Assembly (NCBI GenBank): GCA_016938015.1
Contig: JAFGVL010000126.1
Location: 1-39,404, forward strand
Origin: Paludibacteraceae bacterium
GTDB taxonomy: Bacteria; Bacteroidota; Bacteroidia; Bacteroidales; Paludibacteraceae
Length of the DNA stretch: 39,404 bases
Direction: 5' to 3'
Within the stretch, counting starts at the first letter, position 1; each line of letters begins with the position of its first letter. The position numbers were made by a program, and so were the translations under genes. This document shows, one piece after another, positions 23,174 to 32,087 of the stretch. The notes below the pieces were generated by a model. That model was not told the DNA's origin. It worked only from the letters and a program-made list of their open reading frames with translations, and did no database searches.

Positions 23174-24229
23174 TTAATAGTTCTTTTCATGTATTTTGGT
23201 AAAAAAATAATCACACATAGTCAACGCTTTTTCGGTATCCTTTTTATTTATAGGAATAATTTGTGTGTATGGCCATTTAGAAGGCTCTTTAATAAACGGA
23301 ATTACATATTCTATTGCTTTTTGTAAAGATCGTCCATCAAGCGTTTGGTAATTCCACAAATTCAAACCCAAGCTATCAGCAAGCGTAAATGCCTTAATAT
23401 AAGCTTCTAAATTAAAAATACTGTACGAAAGAGATTTGGTTCTTTCTAATTCAAGAGGCTGTGTTCCATCGGGTTCTATTTGCCAAGCTATTCTATTTTT
23501 TAATGTATTTAGCTCTTTTACAGCAGCCTCCTTACGTCCTACAAAAACGGCGATGTATGCATATTGAGCGGTATACCAGGTACCATGATTATTTTTTGCA
23601 GCACGTTCATTTTTTCCATTTTCAGATTTTTCCATCCATTCCAAGTACTCAGTAAACCACTGCTTCAATTCCGGATATGTTTGTTGTTCAAACAAAGTAT
23701 CTCTGCGCAATACATCCACTGCGCCTAGTAATGGAATAAACACTCTTGTTTCAATCAAACCGAATCCTCTACCTACATCTCTACCTTTAATTGCTTGAGC
23801 ATAATTCAAGTTTGGATTCATTCGGGTAGCACTATCCAAAAACCATGCACGAAGAAGCTGATTGGCACGATTAAGAGATTTTTTATTAGTAGTAATACGG
23901 TATTCTTTTGCCAAACTAATTACCTCAGTTGCCATTTTCTCGAGCATTTTTTTATCCGATATTTCTTTAGCTTCCGGATTCCGTTGTCCATCTCTTCGCA
24001 AATAAGGCAATCCATTTTCTTTTGTTGAATCGGGCCACCAATAAGGAGCCAAACTATAATAATCATGTTTATCGCCACTAGGAGGAAGCTGGTTTTTAAA
24101 AGTTACCGAGTAAACGGTATCCTGAATAGTTAATTTATTTACTACTGAACTTGATGAAACAGCTTGTTGTGTTGTAGCATAACATACAAACAATAAAACG
24201 AGTAATCGAATAAAAAAAATATCTTTCAT
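23174..24229 (-). CDS. Alginate_lyase-domain polysaccharide lyase (PL38-like), exported
   Basis: A 351-residue protein with an N-terminal signal (about 1-24). The motif GDKHDYYSLAPYWWPD, the following GLPYLRRDGQRNPE, and NNHGTWYTAQYAY (likely catalytic His/Tyr region) fit the PF05426 alginate_lyase domain, (alpha/alpha) toroid type. Several such Bacteroidota proteins belong to family PL38, which cleaves uronic-acid polymers such as glucuronan. The last codons abut the start of the GH140-like gene, so the two are co-transcribed and presumably act on the same uronate-containing glycan. No SusC/SusD pair or regulator lies next to them. Confidence 0.82.
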   Translation of the reverse strand: MKDIFFIRLLVLLFVCYATTQQAVSSSSVVNKLTIQDTVYSVTFKNQLPPSGDKHDYYSLAPYWWPDSTKENGLPYLRRDGQRNPEAKEISDKKMLEKMATEVISLAKEYRITTNKKSLNRANQLLRAWFLDSATRMNPNLNYAQAIKGRDVGRGFGLIETRVFIPLLGAVDVLRRDTLFEQQTYPELKQWFTEYLEWMEKSENGKNERAAKNNHGTWYTAQYAYIAVFVGRKEAAVKELNTLKNRIAWQIEPDGTQPLELERTKSLSYSIFNLEAYIKAFTLADSLGLNLWNYQTLDGRSLQKAIEYVIPFIKEPSKWPYTQIIPINKKDTEKALTMCDYFFTKIHEKNY

Positions 24230-24265
24230 TATTTTAACAACAATAGTACTTTAAATAGAGACATA

Positions 24266-24294
24266 CAAAAATAGAATAATATTTCGATTATCAA
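24266..24294 (-). promoter_or_regulatory. Bacteroidota-type promoter for the lyase/GH140 unit
   Basis: On the minus strand TATTTTTG (24273-24266) matches TAnnTTTG, and TTG (24294-24292) lies 18 bases upstream. The ATG is 37 bases downstream. Confidence 0.6.
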
Positions 24295-24361
24295 GGGTTT
24301 GAGTGTTATCGAATAAAATTTTTAGTTAGTTTTTAAAGTTTTCAACAAAAGATAAAATCAA

Positions 24362-24393
24362 TTTGAAATAAGTTGCTTTTTTATGTACTTTTG
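24362..24393 (+). promoter_or_regulatory. Bacteroidota-type promoter for the carbamoyl-phosphate synthase operon
   Basis: TTTG at 24362-24365, 20 bases, then TACTTTTG at 24386-24393. The leader to the ATG at 24439 is short (about 38 bases) and shows no attenuator hairpin. Confidence 0.72.
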
Positions 24394-24438
24394 CAGTGAA
24401 AATTATTTAATCAATCAAACCGCTCTTTATCATTATTC

Positions 24439-27400
24439 ATGAAGGATTTTAAAGCTATCAAATTGGTTCTGGAAAACGGAACCGTTTTCGAAGGGATGTC
24501 GTTTGGGTATGAAAAATCGACCGCCGGAGAAATTGTTTTTAATACGGCAATGGTGGGTTACCCCGAAAGTTTAACAGACCCCTCCTATGCCGGTCAGATT
24601 TTAACCGTCACTTTTCCTTTGGTTGGCAATTACGGCGTACCCGAAGATAAAAAGGAAAATAATTTATCCACATTTTATGAATCGGAAATAATTCATGTCA
24701 AAGGCTTGATTATTTCCGATTATTCGTTTGAATATAGCCATTGGAACGCACAAAAGAGTTTATCTGAGTGGCTTAAAGAACATAAAATTCCGGCAATTTT
24801 TGGCGTAGATACCCGCGAAATAACCAAAATTATTCGCGAAACAGGTGCCATGAAAGCTAAAATTGAATTTTCTGAAGACCCTATAGACTTTGTAGATACT
24901 TCTAAAGTAAACTGGGTAGCAGAAGTTAGCTGTAAAGAAGTGCAACACTACGGAAACGGAAAACACAAAATTATATTAGTTGACTGCGGTACAAAACACA
25001 ATATCATCCGTTGTTTATTAAAAAGAGATGTTACGGTTATTAGAGTGCCTTGGGATTACGATTTTAATCAATTGGAATTCGACGGATTATTTATTTCGAA
25101 CGGACCCGGCGACCCCTCGCTTTGCGATGTAACAATAAAAAACATTCAAAAAACAATGCAAACAGATAAACCCATTTTTGGTATTTGCATGGGTAATCAG
25201 TTGCTTTGTTGCGCAGGAGGAGCCTCAACTTACAAACTAAAATACGGACACAGAAGTCATAACCAACCGGTACAAATGGTAGGAACCAACCGTTGTTTTA
25301 TTACCTCTCAAAACCACGGATATGCAGTAGATAATAATACGCTTACCAAAGATTGGGAACCTTTGTTTATCAATTTAAATGACAATACCAATGAAGGTAT
25401 TCGGCATAAAACAAAACCTTATTTTTCAGCTCAATTTCATCCGGAAGCAGCATCGGGACCTACCGACACAGAATTTTTATTTGATGATTTTATTCGAGCC
25501 ATCGAAACCGGCAAATTAAATTTAACCACAGAAAAACCGGTAAGTGAAACCAACAAACCAAAAAAAGTATTAGTACTGGGTTCCGGAGCATTAAAAATTG
25601 GCGAAGCAGGCGAATTTGATTATTCAGGTTCTCAAGCCTTGAAAGCCCTAAAAGAAGAAGGCATCGAAACAGTACTTATCAACCCTAATATTGCTACCGT
25701 ACAAACATCCGAAGGCATAGCCGACAAAATTTATTTTTTACCCGTAACGCCTTATTTTGTTGAAAAAGTAATTCAAAAAGAACAACCAGATGGATTATTT
25801 TTATCGTTTGGCGGACAAACAGCCTTAAATTGTGGAGTAAAATTGTTTGAAGCAAAAATTTTTGAAAAATACAATATTAAAGTATTAGGTACTCCTGTTC
25901 AATCTATTATCGACACAGAAGACCGCGATATTTTTGTACAAAAATTAGATCAGATTGATGTAAAAACCATCAAAAGTGAGGCTGTAGAAACTATTCCTGC
26001 AGCATTAAAAGCAGCAGAAAATTTAGGCTATCCGGTAATTGTTCGTGCCGCTTATGCTCTTGGTGGTTTAGGCAGTGGTTTTTGCAACAACCCGGAAGAA
26101 CTAGAAGCTCTTACCGAAAAAGCCTTTAACTACTCTACACAAGTATTGGTTGAGAAATCCTTAAAAGGTTGGAAAGAAGTAGAATACGAAGTAGTGCGCG
26201 ATAAATACGACAACTGCATTACCGTGTGTAACATGGAAAACTTCGATCCGCTAGGCATTCATACCGGCGAAAGTATAGTAGTTGCACCTTCGCAAACACT
26301 TACTAATAGTGAATACCATAAATTGCGAGAGTTAGCCATCAAAATTGTGCGACACATTGGCATTGTGGGCGAATGTAATGTGCAGTATGCCTTCGATACC
26401 GAATCGGAAGATTACCGCGTAATTGAAGTAAATGCCCGATTAAGCCGTTCATCAGCCTTGGCTTCTAAAGCTACCGGTTATCCCCTAGCCTTTGTAGCTG
26501 CAAAGCTTGGTTTGGGATATGGTTTATACGAATTAAAAAACTCAGTAACACGTACTACTTGTGCTTTTTTTGAACCGGCACTGGATTATTGTGTGGTAAA
26601 AATACCACGATGGGACTTAGCTAAATTCCACGGTGTTAGCCGCGAAATTGGCTCTTCCATGAAATCGGTAGGCGAAATAATGTCTATCGGACGCAATTTT
26701 GAAGAAGCCTTCCAAAAAGGCTTACGAATGATTCAACAAGGCATGCACGGGTTTGTAGCCAACAAAGAATTATTTACCGATAAATTAGATACCGATTTGG
26801 CTGAACCTACAGACAAACGGGTATTCTACCTCTCACAAGCCTTAGAGCAAGGCTATTCTATCGAAAAGATTCACAACTTGACAAAAATTGATAACTGGTT
26901 TTTATATAAGTTAGCTAATATTATTAAAACCTCGCATCAACTGGAGCAGTTTAATACAAAAGAAGAACTACCTACCGATTTATTTATCAAAGCAAAAAAA
27001 ATAGGCTTTTCTGATTACCAAATTGCCAAGCTGATTTACAAAACAAAAGTACCCAAAGACACCATTCGTAACGAACGTATTAAACGAGGTATTTTGCCCG
27101 TAGTAAAACAAATCGATACATTAGCGGCAGAATATCCGGCACAAACTAATTATCTGTATCTAACCTACAACGGTACCAGTAACGATGTAAACTATCTAGG
27201 CGATCATCGTTCGGTTATTGTGTTGGGCTCAGGTGCTTACCGTATCGGTTCGTCGGTAGAATTTGACTGGTGCTCGGTAAATGCGCTAAATACCATTCGC
27301 AAAGAAGGATACCGCTCGGTAATGATTAACTATAATCCCGAAACCGTATCGACCGACTACGATGTATGCGATCGCTTGTACTTTGACGAATTGAGCTACG

Positions 27401-28752
27401 AACGAGTAATGGATATTATCCAATTGGAAAATCCTCACGGCGTAATTGTTTCAACCGGAGGGCAAATTCCAAATAATTTAGCCGTTAAGTTAGATTTATC
27501 GGGAGTAAAAATACTGGGTACTCAAGCCAAAGATATCGATAATGCTGAAGACAGGCATAAATTTTCGTCAATGTTAGACAGATTAAACATTGACCAACCT
27601 CGCTGGAAAGAATTAACAACCTTATCTGATATCAATTCGTTTGTTGATACTGTTGGTTTTCCGGTTTTAGTTCGACCTTCGTATGTACTTTCGGGCGCAG
27701 CCATGAATGTATGTTCGAACACCGAAGAACTAGAGCAATTCTTAACACTGGCTACAGAGGTATCGCAAGAGCACCCTGTTGTAGTATCGGAGTTTATAGA
27801 ACATGCCAAAGAAATTGAGCTGGATGCCGTAGCCAAAGATGGTGATTTAATTATTTACGCCATATCCGAACATGTTGAATTTGCCGGAGTTCACTCGGGC
27901 GATGCCACCATTCAGTTTCCTCCTCAAAAAATATACACCCAAACGGTACGTCGCATCAAACAAATTGCACGCGAAATAGCTAAAGAGTTACATATTACCG
28001 GTCCGTTTAACATTCAATTTTTAGCAAAAGATAACGACATAAAAGTTATTGAATGTAACCTTCGGGCTTCCAGGTCATTTCCTTTCGTATCTAAAGTATT
28101 AAAAATTAATATGATAGAGATTGCTACACAAGTTATGTTGGGAATGGATGTAAAAAAACCGGAAAAATCAGCCTTCGACCTTGATTATGTGGGTATTAAA
28201 GCTTCGCAATTCTCCTTTACTCGCCTACAAAAAGCCGACCCTGTATTGGGTGTTGATATGGCTTCTACAGGAGAAGTCGGTTGTATAGGAACTCAGTTTG
28301 ACGATGCCTTACTAACAGCTATGCTTTCGGTGGGCTATCGTATACCTGAAAAAAACATCATGGTTTCATCCGGAGCTACTAAATCGAAAGTGGAATTATT
28401 AGATGCTTGCAAAATTTTGCTTCAAAACGGATATTGCTTATTTGCAACAGGAGGCACACATAAATTTTTAACTGAAAACAATGTAACAAGCACCTTGGTT
28501 GGTTGGCCGGATGAGGATGCTCCATTAAAAGTAATGGAAATGATTGCCGAGAAAAAGTTTGATTTGGTAATTAATATCCCCAAAGACTTAACCAAACGTG
28601 AGTTAAGCAATGGGTATAAAATTCGTCGTGGAGCAATTGACTACAACATTCCTTTAATTACTAATGCCCGTTTGGCAAGTGCCTTTATCAAAGCTTTTTG
28701 CAAAATGAATCAAGATCAGATTGATATTAAACACTGGGCAGAATACAAATAA
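24439..28752 (+). CDS. carAB: Carbamoyl-phosphate synthase, small and large subunits fused (CarA-CarB)
   Basis: A 1437-residue protein in one frame. Residues 1 to about 360 are the glutaminase subunit: Cys250 in GICMGNQ is the nucleophile and FHPEA (His334, Glu336) completes the triad. A linker of only about 15 residues leads to the synthetase, starting VLVLGSGALKIGEAGEFDYS near 377. It has two ATP-grasp halves (AYALGGLGSG; later PSYVLSGAAMNV) and a C-terminal MGS-like allosteric domain (FATGGTHKFL, NGYKIRRGAID). It makes carbamoyl phosphate from glutamine, bicarbonate and two ATP for arginine and pyrimidine synthesis. Bacterial subunits are usually separate; fusion is the rule in eukaryotic enzymes. 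Confidence 0.95.
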   Translation: MKDFKAIKLVLENGTVFEGMSFGYEKSTAGEIVFNTAMVGYPESLTDPSYAGQILTVTFPLVGNYGVPEDKKENNLSTFYESEIIHVKGLIISDYSFEYSHWNAQKSLSEWLKEHKIPAIFGVDTREITKIIRETGAMKAKIEFSEDPIDFVDTSKVNWVAEVSCKEVQHYGNGKHKIILVDCGTKHNIIRCLLKRDVTVIRVPWDYDFNQLEFDGLFISNGPGDPSLCDVTIKNIQKTMQTDKPIFGICMGNQLLCCAGGASTYKLKYGHRSHNQPVQMVGTNRCFITSQNHGYAVDNNTLTKDWEPLFINLNDNTNEGIRHKTKPYFSAQFHPEAASGPTDTEFLFDDFIRAIETGKLNLTTEKPVSETNKPKKVLVLGSGALKIGEAGEFDYSGSQALKALKEEGIETVLINPNIATVQTSEGIADKIYFLPVTPYFVEKVIQKEQPDGLFLSFGGQTALNCGVKLFEAKIFEKYNIKVLGTPVQSIIDTEDRDIFVQKLDQIDVKTIKSEAVETIPAALKAAENLGYPVIVRAAYALGGLGSGFCNNPEELEALTEKAFNYSTQVLVEKSLKGWKEVEYEVVRDKYDNCITVCNMENFDPLGIHTGESIVVAPSQTLTNSEYHKLRELAIKIVRHIGIVGECNVQYAFDTESEDYRVIEVNARLSRSSALASKATGYPLAFVAAKLGLGYGLYELKNSVTRTTCAFFEPALDYCVVKIPRWDLAKFHGVSREIGSSMKSVGEIMSIGRNFEEAFQKGLRMIQQGMHGFVANKELFTDKLDTDLAEPTDKRVFYLSQALEQGYSIEKIHNLTKIDNWFLYKLANIIKTSHQLEQFNTKEELPTDLFIKAKKIGFSDYQIAKLIYKTKVPKDTIRNERIKRGILPVVKQIDTLAAEYPAQTNYLYLTYNGTSNDVNYLGDHRSVIVLGSGAYRIGSSVEFDWCSVNALNTIRKEGYRSVMINYNPETVSTDYDVCDRLYFDELSYERVMDIIQLENPHGVIVSTGGQIPNNLAVKLDLSGVKILGTQAKDIDNAEDRHKFSSMLDRLNIDQPRWKELTTLSDINSFVDTVGFPVLVRPSYVLSGAAMNVCSNTEELEQFLTLATEVSQEHPVVVSEFIEHAKEIELDAVAKDGDLIIYAISEHVEFAGVHSGDATIQFPPQKIYTQTVRRIKQIAREIAKELHITGPFNIQFLAKDNDIKVIECNLRASRSFPFVSKVLKINMIEIATQVMLGMDVKKPEKSAFDLDYVGIKASQFSFTRLQKADPVLGVDMASTGEVGCIGTQFDDALLTAMLSVGYRIPEKNIMVSSGATKSKVELLDACKILLQNGYCLFATGGTHKFLTENNVTSTLVGWPDEDAPLKVMEMIAEKKFDLVINIPKDLTKRELSNGYKIRRGAIDYNIPLITNARLASAFIKAFCKMNQDQIDIKHWAEYK

Positions 28753-28784
28753 CTTACTATATAATAAAACAGACATACATACTT

Positions 28785-31700
28785 ATGGATAAATCGATTA
28801 AAAAAGTAATTCTATTAGGCTCCGGAGCGTTGAAAATTGGTCAAGCAGGAGAATTTGATTATTCGGGCTCACAAGCTTTAAAAGCAATGAAAGAAGAAGG
28901 TATTAAAACCGTTCTTATTAATCCTAACATTGCCACCATACAAACTTCCGAAGGTATTGCCGATAAGGTTTATTTTTTACCCGTTACGCCCTATTTTGTA
29001 GAACAAGTTATTATTAAAGAAAAACCTGACGGCATTTTATTGGCTTTTGGAGGACAAACAGCCCTTAATTGCGGTACTGAATTATACCTGGAAGGAACAC
29101 TAAAAAAACATGGCATAAAAGTATTAGGCACTTCTGTAGATGCCATTATGATTACCGAAGACAGAGATTTATTTGTAAAAAAACTGGATGAAATTGACGC
29201 TAAAACACCCGAATCGGAAGCAGTAGAATCAATGAAAGATGCGCTTCGGGTTGCCAACCGTATAGGCTTTCCTGTAATGGTACGCTCGGCTTATGCTTTA
29301 GGTGGTTTAGGTTCGGGTATTTGTGCCAACGAAAATGAATTTATTACCCTCTGCGAAAGTGCTTTAGCACACTCAAAACAAATTCTAGTTGAAGAAAGCC
29401 TAAAAGGATGGAAAGAAATTGAATTTGAAGTAATACGCGATAAAAACGACCACTGTTTTACTGTTGTGCCAATGGAAAACATGGATCCTCTGGGCATTCA
29501 TACCGGCGAAAGTATTGTGGTTGCTCCTATTGTTTCTCTTTCGAAAGAACAAATAACGCAACTAGAAACCATCTCAAAACAAGTAGTTCGCCATATCGGT
29601 ATTGTGGGTGAATGTAATATTCAATTTGCCTTTAATGCTGAAACAAACGATTACCGCATTATTGAAATTAATGCTCGCTTAAGTCGTTCGTCTGCTTTGG
29701 CATCAAAAGCCTCCGGCTATCCTTTAGCTTTTGTAGCTACCAAACTGGCGTTAGGCTATTCGCTGGACCAAATTGGTGAAATGGGGACTAAAAATTCAGC
29801 GTATGTAGCTCCATCTGTAGATTATATAATTGTAAAAATTCCTCGTTGGGATTTAACCAAGTTTGAAGGAGTTAGTCGTGAAATTGGTTCTTCTATGAAA
29901 TCAGTCGGCGAAATCATGTCTATCGGACAATCGTTCGAAGAGATTATGCAAAAAGGACTTCGTATGATAGGACAAGGCATGCATGGCTTTATTGGCAACA
30001 ACGATTTAAGCTTTGAAGACATTGATTCTGAACTATCTAAGCCTACCGATTTACGCATCTTTGCTATTGCCGACGCTTTTGAAAAAGGATATACCGTAGC
30101 TCAAATTGAAGCCTTAACAAAAATAGACCCTTGGTTTTTAAATCGGTTGGAAAACATTTACACATACACCAAAACACTTGCTTCGTTCAATACCATCGAA
30201 GATTTAACTCCTGAAGTTTTATCAGAAGCTAAACGATTAGGATTCTCCGATTTCCAAATTGCCCGTTATGTTGAAACTCCTTCGGGATCTATGGAAAATG
30301 AAATTCTTAGGGTAAGAGCACATCGCAAAAAATTAGCTATTACACCCATCGTACGCCGAATAAATACAGTAGCCTCAGAAAATCCCGATAAAACAAATTA
30401 CTTGTATTTTACTTACGGTTCGAAAGATGCATTTAAACCAAGTTCAACAAACAAAGAAACCATTGTGGTATTAGGTTCGGGGGCATACAGAATCGGCTCG
30501 TCGGTTGAATTTGACTGGTGCTCGGTAAATGCTGTTCAAACTGCACGCGATTTAGGCTACCAATCGGTAATGATTAATTATAACCCTGAAACGGTATCAA
30601 CCGACTACGATATGTGCGACCGCTTGTATTTCGACGAATTATCGTTTGAAAGGGTAATGGATGTGATGGACATTGAACAACCTAAAGGGGTTATAGTTTC
30701 TATGGGTGGACAAATACCCAACAATCTGGCTATGAAACTACACCGTCAACAAGTACCTATTTTAGGAACTTCAGCTACGTCTATCGACCGAGCCGAAAAC
30801 CGACACAAGTTCTCGGCTATGCTCGATACATTAGCCATTGATCAACCAAGATGGAAAGAACTGACAAGCTTTGACGAAATTGATTCATTTACCGACGAAG
30901 TAGGCTTCCCTGTTCTTATCCGCCCTTCATATGTACTATCGGGAGCAGCTATGAATGTGTGCCACGACAAACAACAAATGCACAAATTTTTAACGCTAGC
31001 GGCTAAGGTATCGAAAGAACATCCGGTAGTGGTTTCAGAATTTTTACAAAATGCCAAAGAAATTGAATTCGATGCCATTGCAAAACAAGGCGAAGTAATA
31101 GAATATGCCATTTCAGAACATGTTGAATTTGCAGGGGTTCACTCGGGCGATGCAACACTGGTTTTTCCGGCACAAAAAATTTACTTCGAAACCATGCGTC
31201 GTATTAAAAAAATTGCCAAAAAAATTGCGAAAGAACTCGATATTACGGGACCTTTTAACATTCAATTTTTAGCTAAAAACAATGATATTAAAGTCATTGA
31301 ATGTAACCTTCGAGCATCTCGTTCTTTCCCGTTTGTTTCGAAAGTAATTAAACGAAACTTTATTGAAACAGCTACACGAATCATGTTAAATGCACCTTAT
31401 AGCAAGCCTGATTCATCAGTATACGACTTGGAACATATTGGAGTTAAAGCCTCACAGTTTTCGTTTGCACGCTTACACAATGCCGACCCAATATTAGGCG
31501 TAGATATGTCTTCAACCGGTGAAGTAGGTTGTATTGGCGATGATTTTAAAGAAGCACTCTTAAAATCGATAATTTCGGTGGGTTATACTATTCCTAAAAA
31601 GAATATTTTAGTATCTTCGGGCGAAGCAAAATCGAAAGTTGATTTACTAGATGCCTGCAAAATGCTCCAAAGTAAAGGATACGAACTATTTGCAACCGGC

Positions 31701-32000
31701 GGAACGCATACTTTTTTAAAGGAAAATAAGGTAAAAACACAACTAGTAGCTTGGCCTGACGAAAAAAGTGAATTACAAGTAATGGATTTATTAGCCAATA
31801 AAAAATTCGATTTGATAATAAATATTCCTAAAAATCAAAGTAAACGAGAATTGACCAACGGTTATAAAATTCGTCGTGCTGCAGTTGACCACAATATTCC
31901 TTTACTTACCGACGCTAGATTAGCTGGCGCATTTATTAATGCCTTTTGCTCTTTAACAATAACTGATTTAGCAATAAAAGCTTGGAACGAATACAAATAA
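28785..32000 (+). CDS. carB: Second carbamoyl-phosphate synthase large subunit (CarB)
   Basis: A 1071-residue stand-alone CarB, 32 bases after the fusion gene and strongly similar to its CarB part along the whole length. Both ATP-grasp halves (SAYALGGLGSG; PSYVLSGAAMNV) and the MGS-like domain (FATGGTHTFL, NGYKIRRAAVD) are present, so it looks catalytically complete. It has no glutaminase subunit of its own here; it could use free ammonia or borrow the CarA domain. Two copies may serve arginine and pyrimidine pathways separately (inference). The same operon continues to glmS. Confidence 0.95.
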   Translation: MDKSIKKVILLGSGALKIGQAGEFDYSGSQALKAMKEEGIKTVLINPNIATIQTSEGIADKVYFLPVTPYFVEQVIIKEKPDGILLAFGGQTALNCGTELYLEGTLKKHGIKVLGTSVDAIMITEDRDLFVKKLDEIDAKTPESEAVESMKDALRVANRIGFPVMVRSAYALGGLGSGICANENEFITLCESALAHSKQILVEESLKGWKEIEFEVIRDKNDHCFTVVPMENMDPLGIHTGESIVVAPIVSLSKEQITQLETISKQVVRHIGIVGECNIQFAFNAETNDYRIIEINARLSRSSALASKASGYPLAFVATKLALGYSLDQIGEMGTKNSAYVAPSVDYIIVKIPRWDLTKFEGVSREIGSSMKSVGEIMSIGQSFEEIMQKGLRMIGQGMHGFIGNNDLSFEDIDSELSKPTDLRIFAIADAFEKGYTVAQIEALTKIDPWFLNRLENIYTYTKTLASFNTIEDLTPEVLSEAKRLGFSDFQIARYVETPSGSMENEILRVRAHRKKLAITPIVRRINTVASENPDKTNYLYFTYGSKDAFKPSSTNKETIVVLGSGAYRIGSSVEFDWCSVNAVQTARDLGYQSVMINYNPETVSTDYDMCDRLYFDELSFERVMDVMDIEQPKGVIVSMGGQIPNNLAMKLHRQQVPILGTSATSIDRAENRHKFSAMLDTLAIDQPRWKELTSFDEIDSFTDEVGFPVLIRPSYVLSGAAMNVCHDKQQMHKFLTLAAKVSKEHPVVVSEFLQNAKEIEFDAIAKQGEVIEYAISEHVEFAGVHSGDATLVFPAQKIYFETMRRIKKIAKKIAKELDITGPFNIQFLAKNNDIKVIECNLRASRSFPFVSKVIKRNFIETATRIMLNAPYSKPDSSVYDLEHIGVKASQFSFARLHNADPILGVDMSSTGEVGCIGDDFKEALLKSIISVGYTIPKKNILVSSGEAKSKVDLLDACKMLQSKGYELFATGGTHTFLKENKVKTQLVAWPDEKSELQVMDLLANKKFDLIINIPKNQSKRELTNGYKIRRAAVDHNIPLLTDARLAGAFINAFCSLTITDLAIKAWNEYK

Positions 32001-32049
32001 ATGAACGAAAAATATTTAGTGTAAAGGGAATAAGTTAAATGGATGTACC

Positions 32050-32077
32050 TTTTAACTTTTAACTTTTAACTTTTAAC
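32050..32077. repeat. Four tandem TTTTAAC heptamers before glmS
   Basis: Four exact copies of TTTTAAC occupy 32050-32077, ending ten bases before the glmS start codon. Slippage could change the copy number and thus leader length or structure. Confidence 0.85.
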
Positions 32078-32087
32078 TCAAAAAAAT

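Noticed and set aside
27522-27836. Open frame on the minus strand inside carAB
   Set aside because: It lies wholly within a conserved ATP-grasp coding region, has low-complexity Ser/Thr-rich sequence and matches no family; similar antisense frames occur in carB and glmS.
32001-32024. Seven-codon frame right after carB as a leader peptide for glmS
   Set aside because: It has no regulatory codon run, no paired hairpins and no terminator before glmS.
32050-32077. CRISPR-like repeats
   Set aside because: The units are seven bases long and directly adjacent, with no spacers and no cas genes.
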